From positions 199,769,887 through 199,833,886 of the forward strand of contig CP136062.1 in assembly GCA_032622095.1 (NCBI GenBank): 64,000 nucleotides of DNA. Reading direction: 5' to 3'. The position numbers were made by a program, and so were the translations under genes. The stretch comes from Siphonodentalium dalli (taxonomy: Eukaryota; Mollusca; Scaphopoda; Gadilida; Siphonodentaliidae). Below are positions 22,561-37,800 of this stretch, in pieces. Each line of letters begins with the position of its first letter. Within the stretch, counting starts at the first letter, position 1. The notes below the pieces were generated by a model. It was not told the DNA's origin and did no database searches. It was given only the letters and a program-made list of their open reading frames with translations.

Positions 22561-25319
22561 TATAGAACTATTGGCTATAAATTATATTCGACATGAGAAG
22601 CTTTAGTTACAATTTAAATAAATGAAAATATCTATATTTTTTTAATTTCCGATCGCCAATTTTTTCGATGGCATGGAAACAGTCTGGTGAACTTTAGCGA
22701 AAGCCCAATTTTATTGCTGCCGGTCACCATTTTGTCCCTATTTTGGATATTGATGCCCTCGTTTCTGCTCAAATGGGCACTAATGGTTCATTTCTGTCAT
22801 CTTTTTAGTATTCAGTAGTCAGTACACTGGTGAGTTCAACTCCATTCTGGGCATTAAAATAATAATAGATTTTTTCTTCGAAATTGGGTTTTAAATCTAT
22901 TTTTATTTGATGGACGCTGAAGGGCCAAATCCTCCGGATATGGCTCATTATTATCAGATATCGATTTAGCATGGTATATGTTAAAAATGGAAACTATCTG
23001 GTAGAATGTAGCGAGATTTGCCCAATTTGACCACTTCCGAACACCATTTTGTCCGCTATTTTTGGATTTTGTAATGGCAACAAATAATTTGTTGTTGTTG
23101 CATGATTGTTGCTACCATCTTAATAACATAAATACAAATTTCATTGAAGTTTATATTCCACAAAGGAACGAAATATCTGACAATAAAGCCATACATGTAA
23201 ATTGCGATAAACTTGCCAGGTAAATTTGACAGCGTGTGAACGTACGGGGTCCATAACATTTTATTGTTTCACAATTTTCTACACGCTTTTTAATGAATTC
23301 TCCGGGTGATTTTGTTTTTTTAACGGTTTGGTCTGTGAATAATGGTAGTGGAGATAGTATTAAGAAAAATATAATATGTGCGTACGGCAGTGCAATTAGA
23401 ACTATTTTTCGGGTTTTGGTTGGGTACGTTAGTTCAATCTCACTATCCCCTTCTTAACACAGGTCCCCAGAACAAAAGTCTACCCCACCCCAATAATACT
23501 TACTCAAATAAGAATTATTGGGGTAGGGTTAATGTTTTTTTTTCTGAGGACCTGTGCTTCTTAAATGAAAACGCCAAGGAATTTCGTTTCTTAAACGAGG
23601 TTTTTATGACCAGCCAAAGAAAACTATTGGGGAAGAAAAATCAGCTTTGTCTTCGACAATATGTGCAAATAAAATGGGGGGGGGGGTACTTTCAAATATG
23701 CCCATTCTGAAATGAAAACGCCGGGGAATTTCGTTTTAGAATTGTGAATTATTGATCAGTGATGACTAGAGCACTATTAGTATGAAAATCAGCTATACTC
23801 GAACGTGCAAATAGAAGTAATTAAGGGGGGTTTTGGGGGTATAGGCTTACTTTCAAAACCCCCTTCTGAAATAAAAAAAAAGCCAGGGAATCTCGTTTCT
23901 GAAATGATGTATTGTTGATCAGTAATTGCTGAAGCACTATTAATATAAAAAGCTTTGTACTGCAAGTATATAAGTCATTTCTTGTTTTGTTTTGGGGGGG
24001 GGGGGGTCTCTGGTCCCTAAACGCCAGGAATGCTGAACTTAAGAAACCGGAAATGGAATACTATACTTCCTATATATATAATGGCGCTTTCGGGTTCAGA
24101 AATCGACAAAAAGTGCGCCATTAGTAACGCGCCGAAAGCGACAAAATGTGCGATATTAGCGCATGTTTCGGCCGAAAGCGACAAAATGTTATGGCGCACA
24201 GGTGGGGTGCATGTACAAGGGTGAAAACGTGTATGTTTGTTTGTGTTTTATGTTCTAAACTTCTAATGTCATATTACTAGTTTTGGGCTAGTCTGTGTTA
24301 TTCGACATTATAGGCCCGGAACTGTACAACGAATGGAAAAATTAAATCAGTGTAAATCATGAGTTAGCAGGGACGTGGCTAGAGGGTCCCTATTGGGGGT
24401 GCATGTTCACCTATAGTTTCTGAATGCACCCCCTTCCAGTAACTTCTATTTGCACCCCCGTGTTAGGTTCGAATTTTCATCGATTTTGCAACGGGTTCTT
24501 CTAATTGTTGGATATGAAAACCTTTATGTTTAGATTTTTTTCATCTGGTGACCATTTCAGTTCATAAATATGGCCGAAACTATTTAAATTATCGAAATAT
24601 GCGGGTTTTTGTCTGAAAACGATTTACACACTTTAAATTTATCGGGGTGAAATCAAACTATGGTCGCTATCCCATTGAGGCAACATTCCGTTTTGCGAAA
24701 TTATGTTTTTAATAGTGGATATCACCATTTAACTGGGAGATATATTATATAGATTCATCTTAGGGAAGATACGTTCATTTATCAAAACCGCATAGTCTGG
24801 TTTGGTGATACCCTCGGGTTTTGGCGATACCACGTACACGGGGGTGATTAGGAAGTGGCCCTAATAGTATTCCATAGATTTCTGTGAAGTTCCTGGGGTG
24901 TAACAAATCTGAGGCACCAAATCTTTCGTACGCTATTGTGCAAATAGAACACAGCAGGCTCCCTGATTACATAGTTTGGTCACCATCGGGGATTAGCATA
25001 ATATTGGCGTAATTATTGGCCATCGCGCGTTTTGGTTGTTGGTGTATTGTGACCTATAACAAAATAATTCCAAATTACTGTACAGAGAGAATACCTCCTA
25101 CATACTTTAGTTGATATTTATTGCCTCTACACAGCTTCAAGTCATTAAAAGTCATCTTCTGATAAGACAAAATGGGTCGGTACCCATTTGCATTCACAAA
25201 CAGGTCAGAGATAATCGGTGTAAAACTTAACGATTGACATGTGTTCACATGGTCTGTTCTGAACTTGGAGGAAAACATGCGATAAATCGAAACATGTAAA
25301 GGCACTGTAACATAGAAAT
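22561..25319. other. no gene recognised; several small repeats
   Basis: A palindrome at about 23455-23558 pairs AAAGTCTACCCCACCCCAAT with ATTATTGGGGTAGGGTTAAT; related C/G-tract blocks follow to 24010 (GGGGGGGGGG at about 23996). CCGAAAGCGACAAAATGT occurs at about 24131 and 24172. AT-rich unique DNA makes up the rest. It separates two parts of the satellite that share the same orientation, so it may be DNA inserted into or captured by the array. Confidence 0.5.
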
Positions 25320-25863
25320 GTATCCATGTCTACTTAATGAGAGTATACAGTTCTGTAAAAATCGGGCGAAAATGTGACATTGCATTCTTAACCCCAAACT
25401 TGTGGCGGCTTTTCATCAAATGTACCAAAGCTTCGTGACATGTACCGAAGCTTCGTGACGTGTCAGAACTCCAATAATATACCAAAACCGGGACATCAGA
25501 TGATATGGAACGTTGAATGGTCACCAGAAACCTCGATGTTACTCATTTCAGACCATAACTATCATTGCATTATATTAACCCATGTTGTAATTATGTCAAT
25601 TATGCACTCTGTTACACCCACCACTATATAACTGCTTCCTCCCTGAAACAAGGCTACAAATAAGAAGTTTATATATGTCTACTTAATGAGAGTATACAGT
25701 CCTGTCGAAATCGTGCGAAAAATGTGACATTGCATCCTTAATCCCAAATATGTGGCGGTTTTTCATCCAATGTTCAGAAGCTTCGTGACGTGTCAGAGCT
25801 CACAGAAAATATACACCATGCACCATCGGGACATCAAATGATATCAAACGTTGAATGATCACA
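25320..25863 (-). repeat. two diverged satellite monomers in block-1 orientation
   Basis: Sequence from the TCCATGTCTACTTAATGAGA stretch onward matches block 1. The second monomer has only one core (TGTTCAGAAGCTTCGTGACG at 25771-25790) rather than two, which may be the ancestral state. The unit ends abruptly at about 25863, where the orientation flips. Confidence 0.92.
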
Positions 25864-28800
25864 GTTTCGACAGAACCGTATACTCTCATTAATAAACATA
25901 GATAAACTTCTCATATATAGCCCTGTGTTAGGGAGGAAGCAGTTATATAATGGTGGGTGTAACAAAGTGTGTAATTTTGACATACATGTATTGCACGATG
26001 GGTTAATATATAATCCGATGCTAATTATGGTCTGAAATGACTAATATCGAGGTTTCTGGTGACCATTCAACGTTTGATAACATTTGTTGTCCCGGTTTTG
26101 GTATATTCTTGGAGTTCTGACACGTCACGAAGCTTCGGAACATGAAACGAAGCTTCGGTACATTGGACGAAAAACCGCCACAGCTTTGGGGTTAATGATG
26201 CAAAGTAACATTTTTCGCCCGATTTCGATAGAACTGTATACTCTAATTAATTAGACATAGATAAACTTCTGATATGTAGCCATCTATTAGGGAGGAAGCA
26301 GTGATATATGGGTGGGTGTAACAAAGTGTGTAATTTTGACATATTACACGATGTGTTAATATATAATCCGATGCTAATTATGGTCTGAAATGACTAATAT
26401 CGAGGTTTCTGGTGACCATTCAACGTTTGATCTTCTGATATGTAGCCATTTATTAGGGAGGAAGCAGTTATATATGGGTGGGTGTAATATAGTGTGTAAT
26501 TTTGACATATTTTTCGATGGGTTAATATATGATGCGATGATAATTATGGTCTGAAATGACTAATATCGAGGTTTCTGGTGACTGTTCAACTTTTGATACC
26601 ATTTGATGTCCCGATGGTGGTATATATTTGGAGTTCTAACACGTCACGAAGCTTCGGTACATGTCACGAAGCTTCGGTACATTGGATGAAAATCCGCCAC
26701 AGATTTGGGGTTAATGATGCAAGGTCGAATTTTCCGCCAGATCTTGATAGAACTGTATACTCTTATTAAGTAGACATGGATAAATTTCTTGTATGTAGCC
26801 CTGTGTCAGGGAGGACGCAGTTATATAGGGGTGGGTGTAATATAGTGTGTAATTTTGACATATTTTTCGATGGGTTAATATATGATGCGATGATAATTAT
26901 GGTCTGAAATGACGAATATCGAGGTTTCTGGTGACCGTTCAACTTTTGATACCATTTGATGTCCCGATGGTGGTATATTCTTGGAGTTCTGACACGTCAC
27001 GAAGCTTCGGTACATGTCACGAAGCTTCGGTACATTGGATGGAAATCCGCCACAGATTTGGGGTTAATGATGCAAGGTCGAATTTTCCGCCAGATCTTGA
27101 TAGATCTGTATACTCTTATTAAGTAGACATGGATAAATTTCTTGTATGTAGCCCTGTGTCAGGGAGGACGCAGTTATATAGGGGTGGGTGTAATATAGTG
27201 TGTAATTTTGACATATTTTTCGATGGGTTAATATATGATGCGATGATAATTATGGTCTGAAATGACTAATATCGAGGTTTCTGGTGACCGTTCAACTTTT
27301 GATACCATTTGATGTCCCGATGGTGGTATATATTTGGAGTTCTAACACGTCACGAAGCTTCGGTACATGTCACGAAGCTTCGGTACATTGGATGAAAAAC
27401 CGCCACAGATTTGGGGTTAATGATGCAAGGTCACATTTTTCGCCTGATTTTGATAGAACTGTATACTCTCATTAAGTAGACATGGATAAACTTTTTGTAT
27501 GTAGCCCTCTGTCAGGGAGGAAGCAGTTATATAGGGGTGGGTGTAATATAGTCTGTCGTTTCTCGATGGGTTAATATATGATGCGATGATAATTATGGTC
27601 TGAAATGACTAATATCGAGGTTTCTGGTGACCGTTCAACTTTTGATACCATTTGATGTCCCGATGGTGGTATATATTTGGAGTTCTGACACGTCACGAAG
27701 CTTCGGTACATGTCACGAAGCTTCGGTACATTGGATGAAAAACCGCCACAGATTTGGGGTTAATGATGCAAGGTCACATTTTTCGCCGGATTTTGATAGA
27801 ACTGTATACTCTCATAAAGTAGACGTGGATAAACTTTTTGTATGTAGCCCTCTGCCAGGGAGGACGCAGTCATAATGGGGTGGGTGTAATATAGTGTGTA
27901 ATTTTGACATATTTTTCTATGGGTTAATATATGATGCGATGATAATTATGGTCTGAAATGACTAATATCGAGGTTTCTTGTGACCGTTCAACTTTTGATA
28001 CCATTTGATGTCCCGATGGTGGTATATTCTTGGAGTTCTGACACGTCACGAAGCTTCGGTACATGTCACGAAGCTTCGCTACATTGGACGAAAAACCGCC
28101 ACAGCTTTGGGGTTAATGATGCAAAGTAACATTTTTCGCCCGATTTCGATTGAACTGTATACTCTCATTAAGTAGACATGGATAAACTTTTTGTATGTAG
28201 CCCTCTGCCAGGGAGGACGCAGTTATATAGGGGTGGGTGTAATATAGTGTGTAATTTTGACATATTTTTCGATGGGTTAATATATGATGCGATGATAATT
28301 ATGGTCTGAAATGACTAATATCGAGGTTTCTGGTGACTGTTCAACTTTTGATACCATTTGATGTCCCGATGGTGGTATATTCTTGGAGTTCTGACACGTC
28401 ACGAAGCTTCGGTACATGTCACGAAGCTTCGGTACATTGGATGAAAAACCGCCACAGATTTGGGGTTAATGATGCAAGGTCACATTTTTCGCCTGATTTT
28501 GATAGAACTGTATACTCTCATAAAGTAGACGTGGATAAACTTTTTGTATGTAGCCCTCTGCCAGGGAGGACGCAGTCATAAAGGGGTGGGTGTAATATAG
28601 TGTGTAATTTTGACATATTTCTCTATGGGTTAATATATGATGCGATGATAATTATGGTCTGAAATGACTAATATCGAGGTTTCTTGTGACCGTTCAACTT
28701 TTGATACCATTTGATGTCCCGATGGTGGTATATTCTTGGAGTTCTGACACGTCACGAAGCTTCGGTACATGTCACGAAGCTTCGCTACATTGGACGAAAA

Positions 28801-31800
28801 ACCGCCACAGCTTTGGGGTTAATGATGCAAAGTAACATTTTTCGCCCGATTTCGATTGAACTGTATACTCTCATTAATTAGACATAGATAAACTTCTGAT
28901 CTGTAGCCATGTATTAGGGAGGAAGCAGTTATATATGGGTGGGTGTAACAAAGTGTGTAATTTTGACATATTACACGATGGGTTAATATATAATCCGATG
29001 CTAATTATGGTCTGAAATGACTAATATCGAGGTTTCTGGTGACCATTCAACGTTTGATAACATTTGTTGTCCCGGTTTTGGTATATTCTTGGAGTTCTGA
29101 CACGTCACGAAGCTTCGGTACATGCCACGAAGCTTCGGTACATTGGATGGAAAACCGCCACAGATTTGGGGTTAATGATGCAAGGTCACATTTTTCGCCT
29201 GATTTTGATAGAACTGTATACTCTCATTAAGTAGACATGGATAAACTTTTTGTATGTAGCCCTCTGCCAGGGAGGAAGCAGTTATATAGGGGTGGGTGTA
29301 ATATAGTCTGTCGTTTCTCGATGGGTTAATATATGATGCGATGATAATTATGGTCTGAAATGACTAATATCGAGGTTTCTGGTGACTGTTCAACTTTTGA
29401 TACCATTTGATGTCCCGATGGTGGTATATTCTTGGAGTTCTGACACGTCACGAAGCTTCGGTACATGTCACGAAGCTTCGGTACATTGGATGGAAATCCG
29501 CCACAGATTTGGGGTTAATGATGCAAGGTCGAATTTTCCGCCAGATCTTGATAGAACTGTATACTCTTATTAAGTAGACATGGATAAATTTCTTGTATGT
29601 AGCCCTGTGTCAGGGAGGACGCAGTTATATAGGGGTGGGTGTAATATAGTGTGTAATTTTGACATATTTTTCGATGGGTTAATATATGATGCGATGATAA
29701 TTATGGTCTGAAATGACTAATATCGAGGTTTCTGGTGACCGTTCAACTTTTGATACCATTTTATGTCCCGATGGTGGTATATATTTGGAGTTCTGACACG
29801 TCACGAAGCTTCGGTACATGTCACGAAGCTTCGGTACATTGGATGAAAAACCGCCACAGATTTGGGGTTAATGATGCAAGGTCACATTTTTCGCCTGATT
29901 TTGATAGAACTGTATACTCTCATAAAGTAGACGTGGATAAACTTTTTGTATGTAGCCCTCTGCCAGGGAGGACGCAGTCATAAAGGGGTGGGTGTAATAT
30001 AGTGTGTAATTTTGACATATTTCTCTATGGGTTAATATATGATGCGATGATAATTATGGTCTGAAATGACTAATATCGAGGTTTCTTGTGACCGTTCAAC
30101 TTTTGATACCATTTGATGTCCCGATGGTGGTATATTCTTGGAGTTCTTACACGTCACGAAGCTTCGGTACATGTCACGAAGCTTCGCTACATTGGACGAA
30201 AAACCGCCACAGCTTTGGGGTTAATGATGCAAAGTAACATTTTTCGCCCGATTTCGATTGAACTGTATACTCTCATTAATTAGACATAGATAAACTTCTG
30301 ATCTGTAGCCATGTATTAGGGAGGAAGCAGTTATATATGGGTGGGTGTAACAAAGTGTGTAATTTTGACATATTACACGATGGGTTAATATATAATCCGA
30401 TGCTAATTATGGTCTGAAATGACTAATATCGAGGTTTCTGGTGACCATTCAACGTTTGATAGCATTTGTTGTCCCGGTTTTGGTATATTCTTGGAGTTCT
30501 GACACGTCACGAAGCTTCGGTACATGCCACGAAGCTTCGGTACATTGGATGGAAAACCGCCACAGATTTGGGGTTAATGATGCAAGGTCACATTTTTCGC
30601 CTGATTTTGATAGAACTGTATACTCTAATTAAGTAGACATGGATAAACTTTTTGTATGTAGCCCTCTGCCAGGGAGGAAGCAGTTATATAGGGGTGGGTG
30701 TAATATAGTCTGTCGTTTCTCGATGGGTTAATATATGATGCGATGATAATTATGGTCTGAAATGACTAATATCGAGGTTTCTGGTGACTGTTCAACTTTT
30801 GATACCATTTGATGTCCCGATGGTGGTATATTCTTGGAGTTCTGACACGTCACGAAGCTTCGGTACATGTCACGAAGCTTCGCTACATTGGACGAAAAAC
30901 CGCCACAGCTTTGGGGTTAATGATGCAAAGTAACATTTTTCGCCCGATTTCGATTGAACTGTATACTCTCATTAATTAGACATAGATAAACTTCTGATCT
31001 GTAGCCATGTATTAGGGGGGAAGCAGTTATATATGGGTGGGTGTAACAAAGTGTGTAATTTTGACATATTACACGATGGGTTAATATATGATGCGATGAT
31101 AATTATGGTATGAAATGACTAATATCGAGGTTTCTGGTGACCGTTCAACTTTTGATACCATTTGATGTCCCGATGGTGGTATATTCTTGGAGTTCTGACA
31201 CGTCACGAAGCTTCGGTACATGTCACGAAGCTTCGGTACATTGGATGGAAATCCGCCACAGATTTGGGGTTAATGATGCAAGGTCACATTTTTCGCCTGA
31301 TTTTGATAGAACTGTATACTCTCATAAAGTAGACGTGGATAAACTTTTTGTATGTAGCCCTCTGCCAGGGAGGACGCAGTCATAAAGGGGTGGGTGTAAT
31401 ATAGTGTGTAATTTTGACATATTTCTCTATGGGTTAATATATGATGCGATGATAATTATGGTCTGAAATGACTAATATCGAGGTTTCTTGTGACCGTTCA
31501 ACTTTTGATACCATTTGATGTCCCGATGGTGGTATATTCTTGGAGTTCTGACACGTCACGAAGCTTCGGTACATGTCACGAAGCTTCGCTACATTGGACG
31601 AAAAACCGCCACAGCTTTGGGGTTAATGATGCAAAGTAACATTTTTCGCCCGATTTCGATTGAACTGTATACTCTCATTAATTAGACATAGATAAACTTC
31701 TGATCTGTAGCCATGTATTAGGGAGGAAGCAGTTATATATGGGTGGGTGTAACAAAGTGTGTAATTTTGACATATTACACGATGGGTTAATATATGATGC

Positions 31801-34800
31801 GATGATAATTATGGTCTGAAATGACTAATATCGAGGTTTCTGGTGACCGTTCAACTTTTGATACCATTTGATGTCCCGATGGTGGTATATTCTTGGAGTT
31901 CTGACACGTCACGAAGCTTCGGTACATGTCACGAAGCTTCGGTACATTGGATGGAAATCCGCCACAGATTTGGGGTTAATGATGCAAGGTCGAATTTTCC
32001 GCCAGATCTTGATAGAACTGTATACTCTTATTAAGTAGACATGGATAAATTTCTTGTATGTAGCCCTGTGTCAGGGAGGACGCAGTTATATAGGGGTGGG
32101 TGTAATATAGTGTGTAATTTTGACATATTTTTCGATGGGTTAATATATGATGCGATGATAATTATGGTCTGAAATGACTAATATCGAGGTTTCTGGTGAC
32201 CGTTCAACTTTTGATACCATTTTATGTCCCGATGGTGGTATATATTTGGAGTTCTGACACGTCACGAAGCTTCGGTACATGTCACGAAGCTTCGGTACAT
32301 TGGATGAAAAACCGCCACAGATTTGGGGTTAATGATGCAAGGTCACATTTTTCGCCTGATTTTGATAGAACTGTATACTCTCATAAAGTAGACGTGGATA
32401 AACTTTTTGTAAGTAGCCCTCTGCTAGGGAGGACGCAGTCATATAGGGGTGGGTGTAATATAGTGTGTAATTTTGACATATTTCTCTATGGGTTAATATA
32501 TGATGCGATGATAATTATGGTCTGAAATGACTTATATCGAGGTTTCTTGTGACCGTTCAACTTTTGATACCATTTGATGTCCCAATGGTGGTATATTCTT
32601 GGAGTTCTGACACGTCACGAAGCTTCGGTACATGTCACGAAGCTTCGCTACATTGGACGAAAAACCGCCACAGCTTTGGGGTTAATGATGCAAAGTAACA
32701 TTTTTCGCCCGATTTCGATTGAACTGTATACTCTCATTAATTAGACATAGATAAACTTCTGATCTGTAGCCATGTATTAGGGAGGAAGCAGTTATATATG
32801 GGTGGGTGTAACAAAGTGTGTAATTTTGACATATTACACGATGGGTTAATATATAATCCGATGCTAATTATGGTCTGAAATGACTAATATCGAGGTTTCT
32901 GGTGACCATTCAACGTTTGATAGCATTTGTTGTCCCGGTTTTGGTATATTCTTGGAGTTCTGACACGTCACGAAGCTTCGGTACATGCCACGAAGCTTCG
33001 GTACATTGGATGGAAAACCGCCACAGATTTGGGGTTAATGATGCAAGGTCACATTTTTCGCCTGATTTTGATAGAACTGTATACTCTCATTAAGTAGACA
33101 TGGATAAACTTTTTGTATGTAGCCCTCTGCCAGGGAGGAAGCAGTTATATAGGGGTGGGTGTAATATAGTCTGTCGTTTCTCGATGGGTTAATATATGAT
33201 GCGATGATAATTATGGTCTGAAATGACTAATATCGAGGTTTCTGGTGACTGTTCAACTTTTGATACCATTTGATGTCCCGATGGTGGTATATTCTTGGAG
33301 TTCTGACACGTCACGAAGCTTCGGTACATGTCACGAAGCTTCGGTACATTGGATGGAAATCCGCCACAGATTTGGGGTTAATGATGCAAGGTCGAATTTT
33401 CCGCCAGATCTTGATAGAACTGTATACTCTTATTAAGTAGACATGGATAAATTTCTGATATGTAGCCATGTATTAGGGAGGAAGCAGTTATATATGGGTG
33501 GGTGTAACAAAGTGTGTAATTTTGACATATTACACGATGGGTTAATATATAATCCGATGCTAATTATTGTCTGAAATGACTAATATCGAGGTTTCTTGTG
33601 ACCGTTCAACTTTTGATACCATTTGATGTCCCGATGGTGGTATATTCTTGGAGTTCTGACACGTCACGAAGCTTCGGTACATGTCACGAAGCTTCGCTAC
33701 ATTGGACGAAAAACCGCCACAGCTTTGGGGTTAATGATGCAAAGTAACATTTTTCGCCCGATTTCGATTGAACTGTATACTCTCATTAATTAGACATAGA
33801 TAAACTTCTGATCTGTAGCCATGTATTAGGGGGGAAGCAGTTATATATGGGTGGGTGTAACAAAGTGTGTAATTTTGACATATTACACGATGGGTTAATA
33901 TATGATGCGATGATAATTATGGTCTGAAATGACTAATATCGAGGTTTCTGGTGACCGTTCAACTTTTGATACCATTTGATGTCCCGATGGTGGTATATTC
34001 TTGGAGTTCTGACACGTCACGAAGCTTCGGTACATGTCACGAAGCTTCGGTACATTGGATGGAAATCCGCCACAGATTTGGGGTTAATGATGCAAGGTCG
34101 AATTTTCCGCCAGATCTTGATAGAACTGTATACTCTTATTAAGTAGACATGGATAAATTTCTTGTATGTAGCCCTGTGTCAGGGAGGACGCAGTTATATA
34201 GGGGTGGTGTAATATAGTGTGTAATTTTGACATATTTTTCGATGGGTTAATATATGATGCGATGATAATTATAGTCTGAAATGACTAATATCGAGGTTTC
34301 TGGTGACCGTTCAACTTTTGATACCATTTTATGTCCCGATGGTGGTATATATTTGGAGTTCTGACACGTCACGAAGCTTCGGTACATGTCACGAAGCTTC
34401 GGTACATTGGACGAAAAACCGCCACAGCTTTGGGGTTAATGATGTAAAGTAACATTTTTCGCCCGATTTCGATAGAACTGTATACTCTAATTAATTAGAC
34501 ATAGATAAACTTCTGATATGTAGCCATGTATTAGGGAGGAAGCAGTTATATATGGGTGGGTGTAACAAAGTGTGTAATTTTGACATATTACACAATGGGT
34601 TAATATATAATCCGATGCTAATTATTGTCTGAAATGACTAATATCGAGGTTTCTTGTGACCGTTCAACTTTTGATACCATTTGATGTCCCGATGGTGGTA
34701 TATTCTTGGAGTTCTGACACGTCACGAAGCTTCGGTACATGTCACGAAGCTTCGCTACATTGGACGAAAAACCGCCACAGCTTTGGGGTTAATGATGCAA

Positions 34801-37800
34801 AGTAACATTTTTCGCCCGATTTCGATTGAACTGTATACTCTCATTAATTAGACATAGATAAACTTCTGATCTGTAGCCATGTATTAGGGAGGAAGCAGTT
34901 ATATATGGGTGGGTGTAACAAAGTGTGTAATTTTGACATATTACACGATGGGTTAATATATAATCCGATGCTAATTATGGTCTGAAATGACTAATATCGA
35001 GGTTTCTGGTGACCATTCAACGTTTGATAGCATTTGTTGTCCCGGTTTTGGTATATTCTTGGAGTTCTGACACGTCACGAAGCTTCGGTACATGCCACGA
35101 AGCTTCGGTACATTGGATGGAAAACCGCCACAGATTTGGGGTTAATGATGCAAGGTCACATTTTTCGCCTGATTTTGATAGAACTGTATACTCTCATTAA
35201 GTAGACATGGATAAACTTTTTGTATGTAGCCCTCTGCCAGGGAGGAAGCAGTTATATAGGGGTGGGTGTAATATAGTCTGTCGTTTCTCGATGGGTTAAT
35301 ATATGATGCGATGATAATTATGGTCTGAAATGACTAATATCGAGGTTTCTGGTGACTGTTCAACTTTTGATACCATTTGATGTCCCGATGGTGGTATATT
35401 CTTGGAGTTCTGACACGTCACGAAGCTTCGGTACATGTCACGAAGCTTCGGTACATTGGATGGAAATCCGCCACAGATTTGGGGTTAATGATGCAAGGTC
35501 GAATTTTCCGCCAGATCTTGATAGAACTGTATACTCTTATTAAGTAGACATGGATAAATTTCTGATATGTAGCCATGTATTAGGGAGGAAGCAGTTATAT
35601 ATGGGTGGGTGTAACAAAGTGTGTAATTTTGACATATTACACGATGGGTTAATATATAATCCGATGCTAATTATTGTCTGAAATGACTAATATCGAGGTT
35701 TCTTGTGACCGTTCAACTTTTGATACCATTTGATGTCCCGATGGTGGTATATTCTTGGAGTTCTGACACGTCACGAAGCTTCGGTACATGTCACGAAGCT
35801 TCGCTACATTGGACGAAAAACCGCCACAGCTTTGGGGTTAATGATGCAAAGTAACATTTTTCGCCCGATTTCGATTGAACTGTATACTCTCATTAATTAG
35901 ACATAGATAAACTTCTGATCTGTAGCCATGTATTAGGGAGGAAGCAGTTATATATGGGTGGGTGTAACAAAGTGTGTAATTTTGACATATTACACGATGG
36001 GTTAATATATGATGCGATGATAATTATGGTCTGAAATGACTAATATCGAGGTTTCTGGTGACCGTTCAACTTTTGATACCATTTGATGTCCCGATGGTGG
36101 TATATTCTTGGAGTTCTGACACGTCACGAAGCTTCGGTACATGTCACGAAGCTTCGGTACATTGGATGGAAATCCGCCACAGATTTGGGGTTAATGATGC
36201 AAGGTCGAATTTTCCGCCAGATCTTGATAGAACTGTATACTCTTATTAAGTAGACATGGATAAATTTCTTGTATGTAGCCCTGTGTCAGGGAGGACGCAG
36301 TTATATAGGGGTGGGTGTAATATAGTGTGTAATTTTGACATATTTTTCGATGGGTTAATATATGATGCGATGATAATTATAGTCTGAAATGACTAATATC
36401 GAGGTTTCTGGTGACCGTTCAACTTTTGATACCATTTTATGTCCCGATGGTGGTATATATTTGGAGTTCTGACACGTCACGAAGCTTCGGTACATGTCAC
36501 GAAGCTTCGGTACATTGGACGAAAAACCGCCACAGCTTTGGGGTTAATGATGTAAAGTAACATTTTTCGCCCGATTTCGATAGAACTGTATACTCTCATT
36601 AATTAGACATAGATAAACTTCTGATATGTAGCCATGTATTAGGGAGGAAGCAGTTATATATGGGTGGGTGTAACAAAGTGTGTAATTTTGACATATTACA
36701 CAATGGGTTAATATATAATCCGATGCTAATTATTGTCTGAAATGACTAATATCGAGGTTTCTTGTGACCGTTCAACTTTTGATACCATTTGATGTCCCGA
36801 TGGTGGTATATTCTTGGAGTTCTGACACGTCACGAAGCTTCGGTACATGTCACGAAGCTTCGCTACATTGGACGAAAAACCCCCACAGCTTTGGGGTTAA
36901 TGATGCAAAGTAACATTTTTCGCCCGATTTCGATTGAACTGTATACTCTCATTAATTAGACATAGATAAACTTCTGATCTGTAGCCATGTATTAGGGGGG
37001 AAGCAGTTATATATGGGTGGGTGTAACAAAGTGTGTAATTTTGACATATTACACGATGGGTTAATATATGATGCGATGATAATTATGGTCTGAAATGACT
37101 AATATCGAGGTTTCTGGTGACCGTTCAACTTTTGATACCATTTGATGTCCCGATGGTGGTATATTCTTGGAGTTCTGACACGTCACGAAGCTTCGGTACA
37201 TGTCACGAAGCTTCGGTACATTGGATGGAAATCCGCCACAGATTTGGGGTTAATGATGCAAGGTCACATTTTTCGCCTGATTTTGATAGAACTGTATACT
37301 CTCATAAAGTAGACGTGGATAAACTTTTTGTATGTAGCCCTCTGCCAGGGAGGACGCAGTCATAAAGGGGTGGGTGTAATATAGTGTGTAATTTTGACAT
37401 ATTTCTCTATGGGTTAATATATGATGCGATGATAATTATGGTCTGAAATGACTAATATCGAGGTTTCTTGTGACCGTTCAACTTTTGATACCATTTGATG
37501 TCCCGATGGTGGTATATTCTTGGAGTTCTGACACGTCACGAAGCTTCGGTACATGTCACGAAGCTTCGCTACATTGGACGAAAAACCGCCACAGCTTTGG
37601 GGTTAATGATGCAAAGTAACATTTTTCGCCCGATTTCGATTGAACTGTATACTCTCATTAATTAGACATAGATAAACTTCTGATCTGTAGCCATGTATTA
37701 GGGAGGAAGCAGTTATATATGGGTGGGTGTAACAAAGTGTGTAATTTTGACATATTACACGATGGGTTAATATATGATGCGATGATAATTATGGTCTGAA

